A model generated the notes under the pieces. It saw only the letters and a program-made list of their open reading frames with translations, searched no databases and was not told the DNA's origin. Of a DNA stretch of 64,000 nt, positions 61,345 through 64,000 are shown piece after piece. The first letter of the stretch is position 1. Every line of letters starts with the position of its first letter. Origin of the DNA: an uncultured bacterium. GTDB taxonomy: Bacteria; Verrucomicrobiota; Kiritimatiellia; CAIKKV01; CAITUY01. The DNA lies in contig CAIVSY010000033.1 of NCBI GenBank assembly GCA_903908715.1, positions 1-64,000 of the forward strand. The letters run 5' to 3'. The translations under genes and the position numbers were made by a program.

Positions 61345-62969
61345 GCCGGTGGTGGTACGGCTTGCGCGAGGAACCGGTGCAGCAGGATTTTCAGGTTGCG
61401 GTTCTCCAGCGGCTGCAAGGCCTGCAGGGCCATGAGCCGGAATTCCGAAAGATGTGTACGTGCCAGGGATTCGCTGTTCGTGGCGATGGCCGCTTCCCGG
61501 AGGAGGGCTGCCTTTCCGGGACTGTTGGAATCGAAGGCTTTTGCAATCCTGTCCCGCAGCGGAGCGGGGGCGTGGGCCGACGCCAGAGCGGTGACATAGC
61601 TGGGGCAAAGGGTCTGGAAGTCCTCCGTCTGTCCTTGTGTGCGCCAATCCTGCAGGTCGTCCTGGATCTGGTAGGCTGTGCCGAGGGCGTCGCCGAATGC
61701 CTGGAGGAGCCCGGATAATCCGGGGTTGCCGGCAAGGATGGCACCCATGGATAACCCGACAGTGAAAGCGGGCGAGGTTTTGAGGCGGAAGATCCGCAGG
61801 ATTTCTTCCGGGGTCAGCAGGCGCTGGTGGTGCACCGCCCAGAGTTCAGCACCCTGGCCCCTGCAGAGTTCAAGGTGAGCATGACTGGTGATGTCGGTCA
61901 TGGCGGCAACCGTTTCGGGTGCTGCGCCGCTGGTGGCGATCAGTCGGTAGCCGAGACCGAGCAGGTGGAGGCCGGCGGTGGTGGCAAGGGGGATGCCATG
62001 TTGCCGGTGAAAGGTTTCCCGGCCATATCGCACGTTGTCGTTATCCTGAATGTCGTCGAATATCAGCGAGGCCTTATGCAGGCACTCGACAGCAATGGAA
62101 ATGTTCCGCAGGGAAACGGGGAAGGCATCGGGTTGGCATCCGGTGATGGCCGAGTAGGTTGCGGCGGTCAGGAATGGGCGCCATCGCTTGCCGGAAAAAG
62201 CCAGCCATTCGAGGGTGGCATCTTCCGTGCCGGAGGAGGATTCGGGCAGGAGTTGACGAAGGGCGTTCGGCTGAAACCAGGCGTCCACCTTTCGCCGGAT
62301 GGCGTGGTAGTCGGGGAACCCGGCGGAATCCGTCCTGTGGCTCCGGATAAGGGACTGCAGGTGCGCCATGGAGACATGCGTGTCGCGGCAGCCGTCACGC
62401 AGGAGGGGTATGGCCAGTCCCGGCGTGCCGCTGTTCACAAGGAAATGAAACGAGCGCTCCAGTGCGGGCATGCAACCGACGCCGATGATGGCATCAGCTT
62501 CGCCTCTGGCGAGGAAGGGTTCAATGACACGCGTGCTTTCCACGATCAGGACTGCATAGCCTAGCGACTCGGCCTCCGTGGAGAGATCGCCGAGGCAGCA
62601 ACGACCGCAACGGGCGCAAACGAGCCCGTAGGCATCGGCGGTGGCCGGGCACTCCTTGCTGGATCGGAGGCACGGGGGGAGCATCAGGATCCGGCGTTCC
62701 ATGGGAATCGACTCCACGACTGGCTGCCAGATGGCGTTATGCAACTGTACCATGAGGAAATCGCGGTACTGAGAGTCGAAGGGAGCGGACTGGAGAAAGT
62801 TGTCGGCCGTGTTGCGGAGTTGCTCCAGAGTCAGTGGCGGCGTCAGCGGTTTGCATTCCAGGTAGCGGAGAATGCACGGGCGAATGGCATCCCAGACGTC
62901 GGCTGGCGGGACTGCAAGGGGAGGGCTCGAGGCTCCGGCGGGATTTTCATTCAGGGCGGGGGCAGTCAT
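61335..62969 (-). CDS. DUF116 - polyprenyl synthase fusion protein
   Basis: The protein has 544 residues with two parts. Residues about 90-200 match the DUF116 pattern (RILMLPPCLRSSKECPA, VCARCGRCCLGDLSTEAESL, AIIGVGCMPALERSF) and offer cysteines at 100, 107, 118, 121, 124, 125, 166 and 194, probably an iron-sulfur site. Residues about 240-540 form an all-helical isoprenoid synthase: GKRWRP (260), the first Asp-rich motif DDIQD (305-309), and the second DDLQD (437-441). It should condense isopentenyl and allylic diphosphates, or couple the reaction to a redox step. DUF116 domains are usually separate proteins, so the fusion is unusual. It begins in the stop codon of the ferredoxin-like gene. 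Confidence 0.85.
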   Translation of the reverse strand: MTAPALNENPAGASSPPLAVPPADVWDAIRPCILRYLECKPLTPPLTLEQLRNTADNFLQSAPFDSQYRDFLMVQLHNAIWQPVVESIPMERRILMLPPCLRSSKECPATADAYGLVCARCGRCCLGDLSTEAESLGYAVLIVESTRVIEPFLARGEADAIIGVGCMPALERSFHFLVNSGTPGLAIPLLRDGCRDTHVSMAHLQSLIRSHRTDSAGFPDYHAIRRKVDAWFQPNALRQLLPESSSGTEDATLEWLAFSGKRWRPFLTAATYSAITGCQPDAFPVSLRNISIAVECLHKASLIFDDIQDNDNVRYGRETFHRQHGIPLATTAGLHLLGLGYRLIATSGAAPETVAAMTDITSHAHLELCRGQGAELWAVHHQRLLTPEEILRIFRLKTSPAFTVGLSMGAILAGNPGLSGLLQAFGDALGTAYQIQDDLQDWRTQGQTEDFQTLCPSYVTALASAHAPAPLRDRIAKAFDSNSPGKAALLREAAIATNSESLARTHLSEFRLMALQALQPLENRNLKILLHRFLAQAVPPPAQP

Positions 62970-63688
62970 GAGGCAGGCAGGCCTTTTTCGTCGGGTGGCT
63001 CAGCCGGTCGGTTCCGGCGTTGCGCGAGGATGGAGTGCAGGGTGTTGCCGGGTGCCGAGGGATCTGCCTTGGCCGCCAGATCCCTCATGCGCACCAGATC
63101 TGCCTCGGTTACATCGGCTCCGTTGATCGGGGTTTGATCGACCTTTGGGAAGATGATCGCCAGGGTTGGGCAGATGCGGGCGCAGGCAGGGCAGTTGTCC
63201 TTGCAGTTTCGGGGCTGAACCACGCGGACCTGCCGGTCCTTTACGGCATAGACGCCAAAGGCGCAGAAGTTCACGCACTGCCTGCAGCCTGTGCAACGAG
63301 CGTAATCGATCACTGGGAACCATGCGGGCCAGGACTGCCCTTCGTCCGGGGGCGCGGAGGGGGCCGCTGGATTCGTCGCGGGAATGCCGGTGGGCGGGCG
63401 GAGGTCCCGGAAGAGGAAGTCTGTGACTGGACGCTCGACGCCGGAGTAGCGGAGGGTCCAATATACGGCGCGCGGATGACACGCCGCAACCAGAAGGGTG
63501 GGGGCCTTTGTGAGAGCGGTAAGCGAGGAGGGGTCCGTGGCGGCCATGCGGCACAGGTCTGGCACCTCGGTGATCCGCCAGCCTTCTGCCTCCAACGAAA
63601 CCCGGGCTTGCACGCGTTCGTTCCGCGGCAGAAGTCGGCGTTCGGAACAGGCGCACATAAGGGCATGTTTTTCCTGAATATCCGTCAT
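62966..63688 (-). CDS. Two-cluster 4Fe-4S protein with HdrA-like N-terminal segment
   Basis: The protein has 240 residues. Two CxxCxxCxxxC-like sets lie at Cys132/135/138/142 (CTGCRQCVNFC) and Cys162/166/169/173 (CKDNCPACARIC), a 2[4Fe-4S] ferredoxin domain. The first 90 residues (HALMCACSERR, EVPDLCRMAATD, LLVAACHPRAVYW) resemble the opening of HdrA or MvhD-like proteins. It probably delivers low-potential electrons to the DUF116-polyprenyl synthase encoded in the same transcript (four-base overlap) or to the radical-SAM enzyme. The start at 63688 is chosen because the upstream extension is atypical; no strong ribosome binding site is seen. Confidence 0.8.
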   Translation of the reverse strand: MTDIQEKHALMCACSERRLLPRNERVQARVSLEAEGWRITEVPDLCRMAATDPSSLTALTKAPTLLVAACHPRAVYWTLRYSGVERPVTDFLFRDLRPPTGIPATNPAAPSAPPDEGQSWPAWFPVIDYARCTGCRQCVNFCAFGVYAVKDRQVRVVQPRNCKDNCPACARICPTLAIIFPKVDQTPINGADVTEADLVRMRDLAAKADPSAPGNTLHSILAQRRNRPAEPPDEKGLPAS

Positions 63689-63813
63689 GCTTGACCTGTT
63701 TCCGCCTGCTCTGCTGATCCTTCCGCCGTGCAGCGCCACAAGGCGCGTCGTAGTCCTGTAGAATACCCGATATCAGTGGGAGCAGGCAAGTGTTCTGCTT
63801 TCTGCTTTCCTCT

Positions 63814-64000
63814 TCATAACTCATCCAGCGGGCTTTCGGCTGCGGAATCCATCCCCCGGATCACATGGGTGTAGATCATGGTGGTTTCCATGCTGGCGTG
63901 GCCGAGGTACTTCTGCACCTCGCGGATGTTCACGCCTTGTAGCAAGAAGGATGAAGGATGATTTATGAAATAACCGCCTTCGACTTTTTGGAGATCGCCG
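63814..64000 (-). pseudogene. Integron-type tyrosine integrase, C-terminal relic
   Basis: Reading from the right edge to the stop at 63814, the last 41 residues are GVNIREVQKYLGH, ASMETTMIYTHV, and RGMDSAAESPLDEL. The final TTMIYTHV plus SPLDxL is characteristic of integron integrases, and His and nucleophile Tyr are intact. The sequence before it is not the expected HSFATHLL region: it reads GGYFINHPSSFLLQ, made of the short repeat CATCCTTC (63937-63963). The coding sequence is therefore broken. The rest lies outside the window, so whether a full integrase is present is unknown. Confidence 0.6.

Overview
The window is GC-rich, gene-dense chromosomal DNA with no plasmid or phage backbone. Gene content points to a Gram-negative member of the PVC group (Verrucomicrobiota, Kiritimatiellota or Lentisphaerota), probably an anaerobic or facultative polysaccharide degrader. 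The evidence is the mix of a formylglycine sulfatase, GH95, GH2 and GH13-type enzymes, a MoxR/DUF58/Bat cluster joined to a GldAFG-type ABC module, a pseudopilin, a hopene-cyclase-like gene, and iron-sulfur and radical-SAM proteins. This taxonomic call is an inference; there is no rRNA gene in the window.

Layout. 1-5440: carbohydrate locus (GH32/43-like propeller protein cut by the left edge, MFS transporter, AraC regulator, GH95 fucosidase-like enzyme). 5554-14134: recC-recB-recD as an overlapping operon. 14472-16512: HMA-like lipoprotein, XerC/D recombinase, RNase III. 16448-31370 (minus strand): membrane-anchored Hsp20 behind a very good sigma-54 promoter, then GldA/F/G-like ABC genes, a DUF4340 protein, MoxR, DUF58, a lipoprotein, BatA, a BatB-BatC fusion and a BatD-BatE fusion, eleven genes with short gaps or overlaps. 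31555-38332: tandem palindromes, a pseudopilin with a TTG start, a GH13-family enzyme, and a sulfatase plus GH2 pair. 38607-42334: a large secreted TPR protein and a small envelope protein, closed by a strong terminator. 42394-45921: TrpR-like regulator and type-2 isoleucyl-tRNA synthetase. 45924-49374: polyol-dehydrogenase-like enzyme plus an ABC exporter. 49464-51434: plant-type glucuronokinase homologue and UTP-sugar-1-phosphate uridylyltransferase. 51488-52981: guaB. 53284-57158: small genes, trxA with a tail-anchored protein carrying alternating short repeats, frr and pyrH. 57247-63688: a terpenoid-type cluster. 63814-64000: the C-terminal relic of an integron-type integrase, interrupted by a simple repeat.

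How the genes work together. The first and fourth blocks release and import sugars from decorated (sulfated, fucosylated or mannosylated) glycans. RecBCD, Xer and RNase III are housekeeping. The Hsp20-ABC-MoxR-Bat block reads as one envelope-stress or protein-maturation operon. The kinase and uridylyltransferase pair could make a UDP-sugar from a salvaged uronic acid. The right-hand cluster joins an iron-sulfur protein, a DUF116-polyprenyl synthase fusion, a radical-SAM enzyme and two alpha/alpha-barrel cyclase-like proteins; I regard it as the best candidate for an undescribed pathway.

Three copies of a 200-280 bp non-coding element with 17-bp terminal inverted repeats occur at 34.1, 53.6 and 55.7 kb. 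In two of them the end of the element supplies the stop codon of the neighbouring gene. No tRNA, rRNA or CRISPR array was seen.
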